Assembly (NCBI GenBank): GCA_022564295.1
Contig: JADFLR010000005.1
Coordinates: 1-64,000 of the forward strand
Direction of reading: 5' to 3'
Source of the DNA: Bacteroidota bacterium
Lineage (GTDB): Bacteria; Bacteroidota; Ignavibacteria; Ignavibacteriales; Ignavibacteriaceae
Length of the DNA stretch: 64,000 bases
Part shown: piece by piece, positions 38,001 through 46,405 of the stretch
Position numbering within the stretch: the stretch's first letter is position 1
How the letters are laid out: every line of letters begins with the position of its first letter
Position numbers and translations under genes: made by a program
The notes under the pieces: model-generated
Databases searched by the model: none
Told to the model about the DNA's origin: nothing
Seen by the model: only the letters and a program-made list of their open reading frames with translations

Positions 38001-38144
38001 TTCCACATAAGGACGGGAGAATTCAGGCAACACATCCACTGGAATACTAGTAAGTTCTGTAATACCAAATATTATCAGTAACACAGCAACTGTAGCTATC
38101 AGGAGTCGTACCTTCATACTCGCAATAATAATTCTTTTCATCAT
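35010..38144 (-). CDS. RND efflux permease, CusA/CzcA (HME) type, copy 2
   Basis: 1044 aa, same architecture as copy 1: SIPVDVLPEFSRPYVEIQT at the start, SSIVLIFKQGTDIMKARQMVQERL, TM4 IAIGLIIDDSIIDIENIKRR with the Asp pair, and ALVGGIIITLFSSGSLLSLGS late. It ends with a short tail PQPELDLGQVILATE not seen in copy 1. Divergence is even along the length, so the duplication is old. Tandem with the mini-adaptor and copy 1 on the minus strand. Confidence 0.93.
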   Translation of the reverse strand: MMKRIIIASMKVRLLIATVAVLLIIFGITELTSIPVDVLPEFSRPYVEIQTEALGLSAAEIEALITTPMEADMLNGVAWVEEIRSESIAGLSSIVLIFKQGTDIMKARQMVQERLVSIFALPGVSKPPAMLNPLSSTSRVLMIGLSSEELSLIDMSVLARWTIVPRLMGVPGVANVSIWGQRKRQLQVLVDPEKIEKKGVTLNQIIKTTGNALWVSPLSYLKASTPGTGGFFDTPNQRLGIRHILPISTPEQLAQVVVDGTSLRLGDVSEVVEEHQPLIGDAIVDESPNLMLIVEKFPWANTVNVTAEVESALKNLQPGLSGLNINSTLFRPATFLEVATSNLTTTLLIGGLLLILALFALSLNWRSALISIVTILLSIITAVTVLYLQGITLNMMIIAGLIIAIGLIIDDSIIDIENIKRRIQQHRDEGSDKNLATIIYESSIEMRSPVIYASLIIVLVMLPVFFLEGMSGAFYQPIVSSYILALAASFVMALIVTPALSLLLLKNTSSQSGDSPITKALKGVYDILFMWATRIPRTAFLTVCAIIVVGIIASMFLKQDSVIPVFNEMDLLVRWDGPSGTSHPEMTRIAILVSNELRSIPGVRNVSAHVGRAVLSDRVTNINSGQIWVSIDPSADYESTVSSVEEVVQGYPGLSNEVLTYLQSKVREELSGTDESLIVRVYGEDLGMIRSEAEEIKNLLTHVDGIIESKVLYHEEEPTIEIEVDLEAAKHYGLKPGDVRRESTSLVSGILVGNLFEEQKVFDVVVWGVPETRHSLTSLHELLINTPTMGSIPLKNVADIRIVPGVTNIKHESVIRYVDVSATINGGNYSSISADINRIISEFDFPLEYRAELLGEYAERLAAKERILSFAIAAAILILLLLQVVFRSWKLATATFLTLPMALVGGIIITLFSSGSLLSLGSILGFVTVFSIAVRNNILLIHNYRTFESIGKQSFGPELIQQVTRDRSTSILTTAILTFIAVLPMALFGNIAGLEIVHSAAIVILGGLVTSTLYTLLGVPAMYLMFGADPQPELDLGQVILATE

Positions 38145-38384
38145 AATCTGGCCTCTGTTAATATTTTATGAAATAATAATTAACTCATTTCTATCCTTTT
38201 ATTTCTCAAACACTCATTATAGTGTGAGATTAAAAACGTTTTAGAAAACCTCGTAATCGTACTTTTCCTGCCCCGGTACATCTAAACAGGTTTTCAGATA
38301 ACTTCAGTGCCAACTGCATAACATCAACAGGTACAGGAAACTATTAAATTTTATCACCGACAGTACATCGGTGCATCAAACATA

Positions 38385-39218
38385 TTACCTTAAAAAGATT
38401 ATTTCTCCCTTGTACTGCGGTATCAGCTTTCCTGTTTTCCTATCAAATATATTATAACCAAACGCGACCAATTCAAGAGTATCTTCTCCAAGCAGTCCTA
38501 CTCCGGGTGCGTGGGTCTTAAACGTTTCTGCACCTTCCGGCTCACTCCAGTTGGTTTCACGTACTCTTACACAATCTGTAAATGTGCCTGCCGGTGTTTC
38601 TATTGTTAGTCCCATTTCCCAATTTTCCGCACGTTCCATAGACATTCCTTCTGCCATTTGCTGATAGTATCTTGCTTTCAGCATAAAGCTTCCCGGCATA
38701 AAAATACCTGGCTTTGCTAAACCATTCTTATCGGGCTCCCCTGCGTGCCATGTTCCGTCGTGACTTTCTATTTCAGTACCGTCGTCATTGTAAATATCTA
38801 CTTCATCACCAAAATCATAAAGATCTCCTGTTTCCTTACATAATGCGAAGAAACCTCTTGTGAACTCTTTCGGTTTGCCATCAGCCCATTCCAGTTCCTC
38901 TATTACCCTGGTTGTTACCCAACCTTCATCGGGAAGATAGAACATACGTGTTTCATCAAGAACAGTATGCACAAAAACGACATCTTCTCCGTCCTCCACT
39001 CCTTTGAGAACCATCTGATAGCCGGGTCTGAGAATGTAATAAGTGTTTTCTCCTTCATCGATAAATGTGCAATCCTGTGTCCGGAACTGATCAGTATATC
39101 CGGTTTCCTCATCTACCGCCTGTGCCATAACCAGACCGCTAAAGAATGTTAGACAAGTGAATGTTACAATTGTGAAGACCAATTCTTTTTGGCCAAACTT
39201 GTTCAATTGTGATTTCAT
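38385..39218 (-). CDS. Secreted protein, intact paralog of the frameshifted 27.4-kb gene
   Basis: 277 aa, signal peptide (about residues 12-33, LVFTIVTFTCLTFFSGLVMAQ). Mature domain rich in acidic and aromatic residues: YYILRPGYQMVLKGVEDGED, GDLYDFGDEVDIYNDDG, YYQQMAEGMSMERAENWEM, FKTHAPGVGLLGEDTLELVAFGYNIF. It has no cysteine lipobox. I do not know the family name; similar proteins occur with RND or copper-handling genes as far as I recall. It is placed between the pumps and the DUF5916 protein, and its paralog lies at the other end of the locus. Confidence 0.75.
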   Translation of the reverse strand: MKSQLNKFGQKELVFTIVTFTCLTFFSGLVMAQAVDEETGYTDQFRTQDCTFIDEGENTYYILRPGYQMVLKGVEDGEDVVFVHTVLDETRMFYLPDEGWVTTRVIEELEWADGKPKEFTRGFFALCKETGDLYDFGDEVDIYNDDGTEIESHDGTWHAGEPDKNGLAKPGIFMPGSFMLKARYYQQMAEGMSMERAENWEMGLTIETPAGTFTDCVRVRETNWSEPEGAETFKTHAPGVGLLGEDTLELVAFGYNIFDRKTGKLIPQYKGEIIFLR

Positions 39219-39291
39219 TTTATTTACTCCATTTTTGTTAAGAATTATTAGTTAATTAGTTTAAGATTTAACTGCATAAGTATTTTTAAGT

Positions 39292-41607
39292 TTAAAACCG
39301 CCAGGTGTACTGAACTTTAATTGGCATTTCATTGGATATGAATTGCCAGCGCTCTTCATCCGACCTTCTTATCTCGTTGTGATTATAAACGATGAAAATA
39401 TCTCCAAACGGATGGAACGTCCATCTCAGCCGGTTATTAGTGCCTAATTCCTTGCTTTGTGTATCATACTGTGTAAGACTGCTTATTTGCAGATCCGATG
39501 AAAAATTGATTTCTATCCGTATCCCAAATAATTCTTCCGTGAATTCCTTCGGTTCGAGGATAGGCTCTTCTTCTTCTTCCTCCGGTTCAAAATCTTCAGG
39601 CAGTGAGAGCATATTACCTAAATTTTTCTCCATTGAAAGTTCCAGTGTAAAGAATGCTGAAGGTTTAAACGCCAGGGTTGCTTCGATTGTGCTCAGATCA
39701 CCATTATAGTAATCACCAAATTCCCACAGAATCCCCCCGCTGATTATACGTTTTTCAGCCAGCCTTCCACCTACATAATACCGCAGCCACTCATAGGACC
39801 CTGCAGGTATGTCAACATCAGTCGCAATTTCAAAGGGCTCTCTTGGTCTGTCTCCTGCCGGTATAAAACCGCCCGAGAACTGATCACCACTTTCAAATAG
39901 CCAGTCAAGTGGTTTAATATCCCCTTCATAACTTTCCCACGTTGAATTATTGCGGGTGTTATAAAGAGTAAAAGATAATTCGTGTGTCATCTGGCGAACT
40001 ATTTGCCAGTTAGGACGAGGTTTATACTCACCGGTAATATCCCATATATGAGTGTTGTTACGTGGTAAAAATCCGAGAGAAGGATCGAAGCCATCCCCAA
40101 GGTGAAGGGTTGAAAAATTAAGGTCAAACAAATCGTTGGGGTAATCAATTCTAAAACCATAAGAAGATTTATCGCCGGTTAGATCTTCACGATCATTAAG
40201 TAATCCCCATACGCCAATGAGAAAGTTCTTTTCATCCATAAAATTTGAGGTTCTGTAAACAAAGTCAACACCGGCTGTCCATGCGTCGGATCGACCAAGT
40301 TGATCTCCGAATGTACCGATAGCTCCAACTGATGATTCTTCTAATATATTTTGTCTTACACGGAAAGAGCCCATTGTTGTCTGAGGTATATGAATCTTTA
40401 TGTCTTCATCGATATCACCTATCTGCAGACTATCTATTCTACGGGTGTTTACAACTAATGCTCCCAGATTAGTTTCACCTACACGTCCCTGAATTTTGGC
40501 ACCTACATTTATTGGTACTTCTCTCAGGTCATCCTCGCCCTTGCCGATAAGACCAATCCTTCGGCTGTAGAACGGAATAAGGTTGTCTTCATCTAAACCC
40601 AAACCAAACTCAAAAATATCAGATCCTCCCAGAAAGAATGTTCTTTTCTCAGGGAAGAAAAGCGGGAAACGTGTTAAGTTGATCCGCCGGACATCTACTT
40701 CTGTTTCAGCAAAATCAGTATTGATAGTGAGTGCAGATATGAGATTCGGTCCTAGTCTTTGAGTCACATCAAGACTAGGTTCAAGCTCGTATTCAGTATC
40801 TTCCAAACCTGTTTTATTAGCTCTTCCAACTAAAGATGGACGTACGCTTAAACCAAAACCGAAATCGAATTCCGGCAGGTCTGTGATAAGCCCTGCACGA
40901 ATTGTTTGGAACACTTCAAAATCTCTTTTGGCTCCGGACCAGCGGCTGGTCTCTTGCAATCGCTGAACTCGTCTTTGTACATTAAATCCCCATTCGGTAA
41001 GATCTTTTTCAAAACTAAGACTATTAATTGGTATCTTAATTTCTACATACCAACCATTTTCATCACGTGAAGTTTTAGCTTCCCAAATTGCATCCCAATC
41101 ACTATTTACATCCTCGCCCTGTTCAATTACTAAACCATCGAAACGTGCACCATCGGGATTGACTGCAAATACATAACCTGAACGACCGTCGAGAAAAGTA
41201 TCAAACACGATTAGAATATGGTCTTCCGATTCGAGGTCGGAATCACGTGCTTTAGAGAATGATACGATTCCATCCGGGTCTTCATCGAAACACCTGACAG
41301 CTATAATTATATCGCTCGTATTTGTAAATACTTTGATGATCGTCTGTCCGGCAGGTTCACCGCCTTCTTCCGGTTCTATTGTTATAAGATTGGCAATGGA
41401 ATCTATAGCAGTTTCCCACTCTAATAAATTAAATATTCCATCAAATGTAAATTCAGGGGTAAGTTCACTTACTTGAAGAGTGGGCTTTGCACCCAAAGTT
41501 TCCTCTTCTTCCTCTTCTTCCTCTTCTTCTTGCGCAAACACATGGCTTGCCAGCAATAAAAAGATAGCGATGGACGGCAACCAAAGAATAAATCTAATAG
41601 ATCGCAT
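39292..41607 (-). CDS. DUF5916 outer-membrane protein with CBM9-like N-terminal domain
   Basis: 771 aa: signal peptide followed by a poly-Glu run (EEEEEEEEEE, ~27-36), a CBM9-like beta domain (~50-230: WETAIDSIANLITIEPEEGG, FDTFLDGRSGYVFAVNPDGARFDGLV, NGWYVEIKIPINSLSF), then a DUF5916 barrel (RVQRLQETSRWSG, FFPEKRTFFLGGSDIFEFGLG, ending IKVQYTWRF). Typical of Bacteroidota outer membranes; ligand unknown. First gene of the minus-strand envelope locus, with about 400 bp free upstream. Confidence 0.85.
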   Translation of the reverse strand: MRSIRFILWLPSIAIFLLLASHVFAQEEEEEEEEEETLGAKPTLQVSELTPEFTFDGIFNLLEWETAIDSIANLITIEPEEGGEPAGQTIIKVFTNTSDIIIAVRCFDEDPDGIVSFSKARDSDLESEDHILIVFDTFLDGRSGYVFAVNPDGARFDGLVIEQGEDVNSDWDAIWEAKTSRDENGWYVEIKIPINSLSFEKDLTEWGFNVQRRVQRLQETSRWSGAKRDFEVFQTIRAGLITDLPEFDFGFGLSVRPSLVGRANKTGLEDTEYELEPSLDVTQRLGPNLISALTINTDFAETEVDVRRINLTRFPLFFPEKRTFFLGGSDIFEFGLGLDEDNLIPFYSRRIGLIGKGEDDLREVPINVGAKIQGRVGETNLGALVVNTRRIDSLQIGDIDEDIKIHIPQTTMGSFRVRQNILEESSVGAIGTFGDQLGRSDAWTAGVDFVYRTSNFMDEKNFLIGVWGLLNDREDLTGDKSSYGFRIDYPNDLFDLNFSTLHLGDGFDPSLGFLPRNNTHIWDITGEYKPRPNWQIVRQMTHELSFTLYNTRNNSTWESYEGDIKPLDWLFESGDQFSGGFIPAGDRPREPFEIATDVDIPAGSYEWLRYYVGGRLAEKRIISGGILWEFGDYYNGDLSTIEATLAFKPSAFFTLELSMEKNLGNMLSLPEDFEPEEEEEEPILEPKEFTEELFGIRIEINFSSDLQISSLTQYDTQSKELGTNNRLRWTFHPFGDIFIVYNHNEIRRSDEERWQFISNEMPIKVQYTWRF

Positions 41608-42006
41608 TTTTTTGCCTTACGTTTTTTTTTGATCCGTGCAACTTATATAAGTCACTGAAGTTTAAGCATTGCTCTTTGTACTAACACAAATATTTATGTC
41701 TGCTACAGACTTAAAAATTTATGTTTAATACTGTATAAATAGAATAAATTATATTACTCTCGGAAAAAATATCGGAATTAAATTGGTTGGTTTTCCGGTT
41801 TGAATAATTAGCCATAGTAAGCACGAACTAATTCATTTAATTGAAAATACTTATGAAAATAATCTCAAGGTAAATGAATTAAGAAATTGGTAACTATTTA
41901 TAGAGCAGAGACATAAAATGAATTAATAACTTAGATTCATTATTTCCAGGTTTTTACTGATATGTTTAATCCAACACGGTTCTATTAGGTTTAAACTTTT
42001 TGCAGT
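41608..42006. other. Intergenic stretch, no supported gene
   Basis: About 400 bp of AT-rich sequence. It should hold the promoter of the DUF5916 gene near 41.65 kb. Around 41790-41890 one plus frame is open for ~30 codons after a stop (HELIHLIENTYENNLKVNEL), possibly a gene remnant, but too short to call. Confidence 0.4.
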
Positions 42007-42231
42007 TTATTTTTTAGGGATTTTATAGGCAGGTATTCTTGCGGCGATTTTTTTTTGAGTTTCCTTATTGATTGATCGGGCTATACTCTTGTTTTGTTTT
42101 CTGTAAAAATTCAACAGCTCAAATTTATCTTCGTTTCTCTCAATGTATTTTCTCTTATTTTGCCGGATAATTTCATTGAAAAATACAAAGTTGAATATAT
42201 CGAGCTCGGTGATATTTGTTTTTATAGGCAT
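42007..42231 (-). CDS. Small basic hypothetical protein
   Basis: 74 aa, Lys/Arg/Asn-rich, predicted helical (ITELDIFNFVFFNEIIRQNK ... FELLNFYRKQNKSIARSINK). No signal, no membrane helix, no cysteine pair. It lies 70 nt downstream of the 333-aa gene on the same strand. The helical N-terminal half vaguely recalls anti-sigma N-termini, but I would not name it so. No clear ribosome site. Confidence 0.45.
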   Translation of the reverse strand: MPIKTNITELDIFNFVFFNEIIRQNKRKYIERNEDKFELLNFYRKQNKSIARSINKETQKKIAARIPAYKIPKK

Positions 42232-42301
42232 CGTGATAATTGAGCGCTGTTTTAGAATAGTATATTATCAAAAATCAGTAACTCGGAAAATGTCTTTTAA
42301 A

Positions 42302-43303
42302 TTACCTTAATTCTTTTGCAATTTTACTTTTTAGTTGCTTCAGAAGATATTCAAGAATATTGTGATATTTTTTCTGGTATTCTTCTTTTGTGAGTCCACT
42401 TATGTAGGGTGCTAAATATTTGTACAGGCATGGATTGACACCCCCGTCACCGAGATCTGCAGCTAATGTTTTTAAAGCACACTTAAAGCTTTCATATTCT
42501 TCAATAGTTAATTTACCATTATCCAGATACGAAGATTTCAGCTTTTTCTCGGTATACGAAAGGGCAATATTGAGAATCTCACTAATTTCAATTTTATCTG
42601 AGATATCATTAACATAATCTGAAGATAAATAATCTGAGAGATTGATATGTTTTAGTCTGAAGATTAGTTCATTTAAAGGTATGGCAGGAAAATATTGTGT
42701 TTCGGTTTTTATAAAATAGAATAATGATTTTAAGAGAATTTTACTTTCATAAAATAAATATGTTGGTATTTTATAAAATTCATCATCGGTTATAACAATC
42801 CAATTTATATTTGAATTCTTTGGCTCAGTTATATGAACTTTGCCAAGATAACTTACTTTTTTATAACCTCCCGTACGGATAAGATAATTAACTGAATCCA
42901 GTATTCTCGAAAAAAACGGATCGGACTCACGTAACATACGGGAGATATGCTGTTCCATGCGGTTACTGATTATCTTGTTGAGAAAGAATAGCGATTCGTT
43001 TTCGGAGTTAATTGGTGGGTTCCAGTTTCTTATATCATCAACTATGTTGAAATGATTATTATAATTTGCATTCTTAAATAAAGGTGCAATCGCTTCAATT
43101 GCAATCTCTTCAAGTGTGTCTTGGTTGGAGTTGACTAAATTTTTTATTCTACTATAGCGATGATTTAAATAAGACTCACCAATTTTGAACAGCCGCTCAA
43201 TAAAATTGTTCAACTCCCCTGTCGTGTATTCACCATCACACAACTTGGTAAAAAAACGATAGTAAGAATAGTCTTTTTCTAAAACCCTCAAGAATACCTC
43301 CAT
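42302..43303 (-). CDS. Hypothetical protein, alpha-helical, cytosolic
   Basis: 333 aa without signal or membrane segment, mostly helical with Asn/Tyr/Ile-rich composition (e.g. NNFIERLFKIGESYLNHRYS, FFLNKIISNRMEQHISRMLR). The last 40 residues are basic (YQKKYHNILEYLLKQLKSKIAKEL). I do not recognise a domain. The EIAIEAIAPLF and repeated helix pattern could suit a regulator or sigma-like fold, which is speculation. ATG at 43303, with GGAGGT a few bases before it, supports the start. Confidence 0.7.
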   Translation of the reverse strand: MEVFLRVLEKDYSYYRFFTKLCDGEYTTGELNNFIERLFKIGESYLNHRYSRIKNLVNSNQDTLEEIAIEAIAPLFKNANYNNHFNIVDDIRNWNPPINSENESLFFLNKIISNRMEQHISRMLRESDPFFSRILDSVNYLIRTGGYKKVSYLGKVHITEPKNSNINWIVITDDEFYKIPTYLFYESKILLKSLFYFIKTETQYFPAIPLNELIFRLKHINLSDYLSSDYVNDISDKIEISEILNIALSYTEKKLKSSYLDNGKLTIEEYESFKCALKTLAADLGDGGVNPCLYKYLAPYISGLTKEEYQKKYHNILEYLLKQLKSKIAKELR

Positions 43304-43538
43304 TAAAATTCCTATACATAAAGAATATAAAAATATATTTATTAAATGCTATAAATATTTTAAAGACGAAAAAAATAATTTTGCGAAAAGTGTATCATGT
43401 GTATCATTAAGGTACATCTTAAAATGCTGAGAGGATCAATGCTTGGATTGAAAAAAGTGGTGGAAAGAAAGGGAAAGAATGCAATATTTGCTTCCTCATT
43501 GTACGCCGGAATGACTCGCTCGACAAGTTCGTGACAAT

Positions 43539-43581
43539 CTTCGGAACCGGATTCCGACGTTTTATTCAGTTGAACTACGGA
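43539..43581 (-). pseudogene. tRNA-Arg(CCG) 5'-half remnant
   Basis: 43 nt match 26605-26647 of the intact tRNA-Arg with 5 mismatches and no gaps: D-arm, anticodon stem and loop (anticodon CCG still readable). The T-arm and 3' acceptor half are replaced by a GTCATTCCGGCGTAC-type repeat (43500-43535). The flanking stretch 43304-43672 has no gene. It may be a scar of an element that once used this tRNA. Confidence 0.85.
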
Positions 43582-43672
43582 TACGATTGAATAATATTTT
43601 TCTTAAGTAGTATAAAAACAATTAATTAGCCGTAACTGTTCTATTTATTTGTGCAAACAATTATTAAAAAAA

Positions 43673-43879
43673 CTAATCCGATTCAGCTAATTTTTCTAAT
43701 AATTTTAATCTAACATCAGCAGCATCAAATTCAGATTTATCAAAGTAGGTGTGAACTAAAAAGATATGATATTGTAATACATCAAGCATTTCTTTTACAT
43801 CGGGCTTATCGCTAATTTCTCCCTCATAAATTAACTTTGTGATCTCTTTATTGGTTTTATGAAGCATTTGTTCTATCAT
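43673..43879 (-). CDS. Small helical hypothetical protein
   Basis: 68 aa, acidic, predicted two-helix protein (TNKEITKLIYEGEISDKPDV, VLQYHIFLVHTYFDKSEFDA). No signal or motif. GAAAGAAAAT before the ATG. Located 33 nt downstream of the YgjP-like peptidase gene, same strand, likely cotranscribed. Function unknown. Confidence 0.6.
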   Translation of the reverse strand: MIEQMLHKTNKEITKLIYEGEISDKPDVKEMLDVLQYHIFLVHTYFDKSEFDAADVRLKLLEKLAESD

Positions 43880-43912
43880 AATTTTCTTTCATTCATTTTA
43901 TTTAAGCTACTA

Positions 43913-44632
43913 TTACCACATTCCAATTCTATAATCTTTTAATTTTCTATCAACAGTTTTAGCGTTACCGTAAATTTTATCCAATACATCCCAAAAGTTT
44001 TTGCTGTGGTTATGTTCCATTGTATGAGCAAGTTCGTGAAGGATAACGTAATCAATCAAATCTTCAGGTAATACCATTAAGTGCAGACTAAAGTTTACAT
44101 TTCCTTTTTTAGAACAACTTCCCCATCGGGACTTAATGTTTTTTATAAAAACTTTGTTGTAGTTGAAATTATGTTTTGCAGCAAGCTCGTTTACTCTTGC
44201 GGGTATGTAATTTTTTGCTTCTATTCTTAATGCTTCTTCAATAACTTTTCGAATAAAAAACTGTACTGATTTATGTGCAACTTCTAAGTGCCCAGGATAA
44301 AGTATTTTAATCTCTCCACCGGATATGCTCGCAGTTATTTCCTTACCATCCGTTTTGCTGAAGATAAGCTTATGTTTTTTTATACGGAAATTTGTGTTCT
44401 CATCAAACACTGTGTGTCTTCTCTCTGCGTTTTTAATTTTTTCCTGATGTTTTTTTATCCAATCAATTTTATTCTGCACCACACATTCTGCTTCTGCAAA
44501 ACTGATCTGAATTGGAAAAGAAACTCTTACCTCTTTAAAGGGTTTAATTGTTATACTTATATATTTTGCACGCCGGTTTTTAATGAATTGTATGCTGCCT
44601 ATATCGGCAATTTGTATTTTTTTTGAAACCAT
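43913..44632 (-). CDS. YgjP-like (DUF45) zinc metallopeptidase
   Basis: 239 aa. The zinc motif HELAHTMEHNHSKNFW (HExxH plus downstream His) is near residue 205, preceded by KNIKSRWGSCSKKGNVNFSL, diagnostic of the YgjP/WLM-related DUF45 family. Cytosolic. Some family members accompany restriction systems, but many are stand-alone as here. Substrate unknown. Confidence 0.88.
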   Translation of the reverse strand: MVSKKIQIADIGSIQFIKNRRAKYISITIKPFKEVRVSFPIQISFAEAECVVQNKIDWIKKHQEKIKNAERRHTVFDENTNFRIKKHKLIFSKTDGKEITASISGGEIKILYPGHLEVAHKSVQFFIRKVIEEALRIEAKNYIPARVNELAAKHNFNYNKVFIKNIKSRWGSCSKKGNVNFSLHLMVLPEDLIDYVILHELAHTMEHNHSKNFWDVLDKIYGNAKTVDRKLKDYRIGMW

Positions 44633-44671
44633 CAGGGACAGGACAATATAGAATAATAAATCAACATTTTA

Positions 44672-45721
44672 TTAAACTCCAATTCTTATGTGGTTTGAGT
44701 AAATCCATGCCTTTTTGTGTATGTAAACCTCTACTCTGTACACACCGTTTCTTTCGATAATAAAATCAGCGCAAGTATCGACAGTGTCGGCTATTTCTTC
44801 CCCATTTCTAATAAGTTTTATTTCTGCTTCCTTAACAGGAAGTAAAACACGAAGTTTAATTTTATCGGTGCGGTTTATATAATCTCCCATCTGATAAATT
44901 TTATCATCAGCTTCAGCAAAAAATCTAAATCCCTTAGAATCGGCATGATAATCGTTTGCAAAAAAACATTTGCCATCAGCCAAAGCATTATAAATTGTTT
45001 TTTTAGTATTTCGAATTGACTCTTCGCTGTTGTCACGTATAAGTTCATTCTTTAATAGTATATGTGTTCTGATAGATTTGAAAAGAACTTTGTATGGAAA
45101 AATCTCAACTTCTAAAAACCCTAAAAGATTATATTTGTGAGCGTGTGCATCAACTCCGCCAATTCCCACAACTTTACGTTTTAGATTTAATTCATCCCAA
45201 AGTTTTAAAGTTTCTTTCTGCGGTGCGGTAATAGTTCTTAAGGGATGAAGAAATGCCTGATATTTATTATCTTCAGTTAAGTTTTCCATCCATTCGGACA
45301 TATGATTCCAAATCTCAATTCCGTTAAAGTCTTCGGTGTCCCATTCAATCCAGGGATAAGGAGGATGTTCTTTCATATGCTGTCTTTTTTCATGCGGATG
45401 AGCCAGGAAACCTATTCCCCCATCTTCTTTTATTTTTCTTACATACTCTTTTGCTGAAGTTCTTGTTGAGTATGTTTTATTTATTCCGAATGCCAGGTAA
45501 TGATTTTTATTTTCCTTATCGTTAATCTCGCTTCCAACCAGGCATAAAGTATTTCCATACCAGTTTTCATAACCTTCGTCCAAAGCCCGCAAGGTGTTAT
45601 GGTCTGTTAAAATTATATAATCCAATCCGACCTCATCGGCAAACTTTGCTATTTGCGGAACTTCTCCGGAACCATCGGAAAAAACCGAATGCATATGTAT
45701 TGCGCCTATATATTCAAACAT
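44672..45721 (-). CDS. PHP domain metal-dependent phosphoesterase
   Basis: 349 aa. N-terminal PHP motifs: GAIHMHSVFSDGSGEVPQIA (HxH and SDG), DYIILTDHNTLRAL (DH), FLAHPHEKRQH and later GVDAHAHK provide the metal ligands. The C-terminal ~90 residues are a beta-sandwich-like extension (IKLRVLLPVKEAEIKLIRNG ... YRVEVYIHKKAWIYSNHIRI). Likely a soluble phosphoesterase with unknown substrate. Confidence 0.88.
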   Translation of the reverse strand: MFEYIGAIHMHSVFSDGSGEVPQIAKFADEVGLDYIILTDHNTLRALDEGYENWYGNTLCLVGSEINDKENKNHYLAFGINKTYSTRTSAKEYVRKIKEDGGIGFLAHPHEKRQHMKEHPPYPWIEWDTEDFNGIEIWNHMSEWMENLTEDNKYQAFLHPLRTITAPQKETLKLWDELNLKRKVVGIGGVDAHAHKYNLLGFLEVEIFPYKVLFKSIRTHILLKNELIRDNSEESIRNTKKTIYNALADGKCFFANDYHADSKGFRFFAEADDKIYQMGDYINRTDKIKLRVLLPVKEAEIKLIRNGEEIADTVDTCADFIIERNGVYRVEVYIHKKAWIYSNHIRIGV

Positions 45722-45856
45722 TTTTATCGTAAAAAATGGAGAGTAAAAATAGAAATAAAATTATTATGCTAAAAGCCAAAGTTATTGTCTAAAAAGGTTT
45801 TAGCTAATGAAAGTGTGTTCAAAATAAAGTTGCACAACCGTTTGTTACATTAAACC

Positions 45857-45884
45857 TGACTTGCTTGCTGCAAGCAGGTTTTTC
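45857..45884. repeat. Hairpin of interspersed repeat type
   Basis: AACCTGaCTTGC pairs with GCAAGcAGGTT and is followed by TTTTT on the plus strand. No plus-strand gene precedes it, so it is more likely a REP-like repeat than a terminator; AGAATGACA at 45950 belongs to the same GTCATTC family. Confidence 0.4.
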
Positions 45885-46012
45885 GGGAGAAGTATCTCAA
45901 AGAATAAAAAACTGGAGATTCTTTATTCGGCAATTGACGGAATTAGAATGACATATCTAACTTTTGCAATACGCACTTATTTCGTTTGATAATTAGCACA
46001 CAACAAACCTTT

Positions 46013-46405
46013 TTAAAACCGATAAGAAAGATTTACTAATATCCTTCCTGAAGAATATTTGCTCTGAAAAATTCCTTCGTAAGTGAAGTTAATATAAACA
46101 GGTTTAAGCAAACGCGTATTAATGTTGAACGAAACTGACTGTTGTGTAATACCTTCAATGTTTTGAGTAAACTGGTATTTAGTATTCCTGTATCCTAAGG
46201 AAAGTCCAACCCCCCAGCTAAGGTCTTTGTAAATTCTCAATCCCCAATTAGTACCCGTTACATAACTGCTGTATAAACGAGTATATGAGAAAGTCATTCC
46301 GGAATTAATTATAGGGACAATTGAATAATTTACATAACCACCGTAATTGTTCGATGGTTTGATATCGCCAGGTTTGAATCTATATTCGTAATTAACTTCT
46401 TCTTG
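46013..46405 (-). pseudogene. 5'-truncated outer-membrane barrel gene fragment
   Basis: The track gives an ATG at 46297, but the frame is open upstream to 46405 with matching composition (EYRFKPGDIKPSNNYGGYVN, YSIVPIINSG) and no start codon; it runs into the end of the next gene. The strands NWGLRIYKDLSWGVGLSLGY, LLKPVYINFTYEG and terminal RILVNLSYRF are typical of a barrel C-terminus. I read it as the 3' remnant of a larger gene joined to the neighbouring gene by a deletion. Confidence 0.6.

Noticed and set aside
37597-38010. 137-aa plus-strand ORF inside RND copy 2
   Set aside because: Antisense shadow of the pump N-terminal region, no ribosome site.
41790-41890. Possible remnant frame HELIHLIENTYENNLKVNEL
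   Set aside because: Only about 30 codons after a stop and no recognised family; mentioned in the gap entry only.
45857-45884. Plus-strand intrinsic terminator
   Set aside because: Hairpin plus T5 fits, but no plus-strand gene lies upstream, so I kept it as a repeat.
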